A DNA stretch of 64,000 nt from Arthrobacter sp. Edens01 (lineage in GTDB: Bacteria > Actinomycetota > Actinomycetes > Actinomycetales > Micrococcaceae), in assembly GCF_001307035.1 (NCBI RefSeq), contig NZ_LKIU01000005.1:596571-660570 (forward strand). Reading direction: 5' to 3'. The translations under genes were made by a program, and so were the position numbers. Every line of letters begins with the position of its first letter. Position 1 is the stretch's first letter. The notes beneath the pieces were generated by a model. The model did not search any database and was not told where the DNA came from. It saw only the letters and a program-made list of their open reading frames with translations. Positions 63,458 to 64,000 of the stretch are shown in pieces.

Positions 63458-64000
63458 AGCTTGCCGAACCGGGCCCGGATCAGGGCCATATAGAGCCCGT
63501 AAAGAACCAGTCCCACCCCGACGGCGCCCAGCGCCAGCCAGCCCAGCGGTGCCTCATGCAGGGTGTGCAGGGCGCCGTCGAGTCCGGTGGACTTCTCGGG
63601 GTCAGCCGTCACGGCTGCGGCTACTACCAGTCCGCCAAGGATCAGCAGTGAGACGCCCTTGGCTACGAATCCGGCGATTCCGGTGGCTGTAGCCGTACGC
63701 TGCCAGGTCCGTTCGGGAATGGGGCCAAGGTCCTTCCGGAACTTGCGGGTGGCGCCCTTGTAGATGAAATAGACACCGATCCCGGCGATTACCGCTCCGG
63801 CCAGGCCAACCACTACCTGTCCGGCGGGCTGGCTGAGGATGCGTGCCGTCCAGGTGACCTGGCTCTGTTCGCTGTCGCTGGAACCGCCGAGTGCAAAAAC
63901 CCCGAAGCTGACGCCGATCGCGCCGTAGACAACCGCCGACCCGGCGTCGGTTGCCCGCTTCTTCCAGATTTCCTTGCGGTCTTGGCCCGAATCCAGGAAC
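63454..64000 (-). CDS. DUF1206 membrane protein, partial
   Basis: The frame is open to the right edge; about 180 C-terminal residues are visible. Pairs of hydrophobic helices separated by basic loops (RKEIWKKRATDAGSAVVYG, then GAVIAGIGVYFIYKGATRKF and GLVLYGLYMALIRARFGKL) repeat about every 90 residues, the pattern of the DUF1206 repeat. Function unknown. It is convergent with metQ and shares its last bases. Confidence 0.82.
   Translation of the reverse strand, partial: FLDSGQDRKEIWKKRATDAGSAVVYGAIGVSFGVFALGGSSDSEQSQVTWTARILSQPAGQVVVGLAGAVIAGIGVYFIYKGATRKFRKDLGPIPERTWQRTATATGIAGFVAKGVSLLILGGLVVAAAVTADPEKSTGLDGALHTLHEAPLGWLALGAVGVGLVLYGLYMALIRARFGKL

Overview
This window is 64 kb of high-GC actinobacterial chromosome. 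Gene content (DUF3151, DUF1206, an Asp23/Gls24 alkaline-shock operon, SAM-IV-type riboswitch, leaderless-looking promoters, GTG and TTG starts) fits Micrococcaceae, most likely Arthrobacter or a close relative. This assignment rests on gene families only. It reads as core chromosome: I see no phage, transposase, CRISPR array or rRNA. Both ends cut genes: a glycerophosphodiester phosphodiesterase at the left and a DUF1206 membrane protein at the right.

Layout. 0-10 kb: GH15 glucoamylase-like enzyme with a DoxX-like membrane protein, zinc alcohol dehydrogenase, STAS-like protein, the ackA-pta acetate pair, an APC permease. 10-16 kb: small methyltransferase-type genes, a purine/NCS2 permease, tandem universal stress protein, cation efflux protein, small metallopeptidase. 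16.0-16.45 kb: tRNA-Glu, tRNA-Asp, tRNA-Phe with a strong promoter and terminator. 16.5-21.3 kb: PPOX protein, five-gene Asp23/AmaP-like envelope stress operon, exonuclease III. 21.35-22.5 kb: about 1.2 kb without a convincing gene, full of repeats and framed by a 67-bp imperfect inverted repeat. 22.5-28.3 kb: nadE, pyrE, hydrolase, HAD phosphatase, rRNA/tRNA methyltransferase, a two-component system. 28.5-32.6 kb: Fe3+-type ABC importer that the two-component system probably controls. 32.7-39.3 kb: fba, DUF3151, DUF427, purA, DUF2804 and small membrane proteins. 39.4-43.8 kb: Hsp20 behind CIRCE and HAIR-like operators, alcohol dehydrogenase, nitrilase-family amidase, amino-acid permease. 44-47.5 kb: ECF-type sigma factor with a membrane partner, CoA-binding protein, O-acetylhomoserine sulfhydrylase. 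47.6-63.5 kb: largely a sulfur-acquisition island.

The sulfur island is the most interesting part. On the minus strand an ssuB-ssuA-ssuC type sulfonate importer is followed by acetyl-CoA synthetase; on the plus strand, divergently, stands an NtaA/SnaA/DszA-type flavin monooxygenase. The two sides carry SAM-riboswitch-like leaders that look structurally different (SAM-I-like on the minus side, SAM-IV-like on the plus side). A second SAM-I-like leader, almost identical in its core to the first, precedes a five-gene operon metN-metI-monooxygenase-DszC-like flavoenzyme-metQ. Together they suggest a regulon that imports organosulfur compounds and cleaves C-S bonds oxidatively when SAM is low. Between the two sulfur units lie an ArsR-MFS pair whose operator overlaps its start codon, and several housekeeping-type genes.

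All family calls are from reading the translated sequence without database searches; riboswitch classes and operator assignments are by comparison with remembered consensus patterns.
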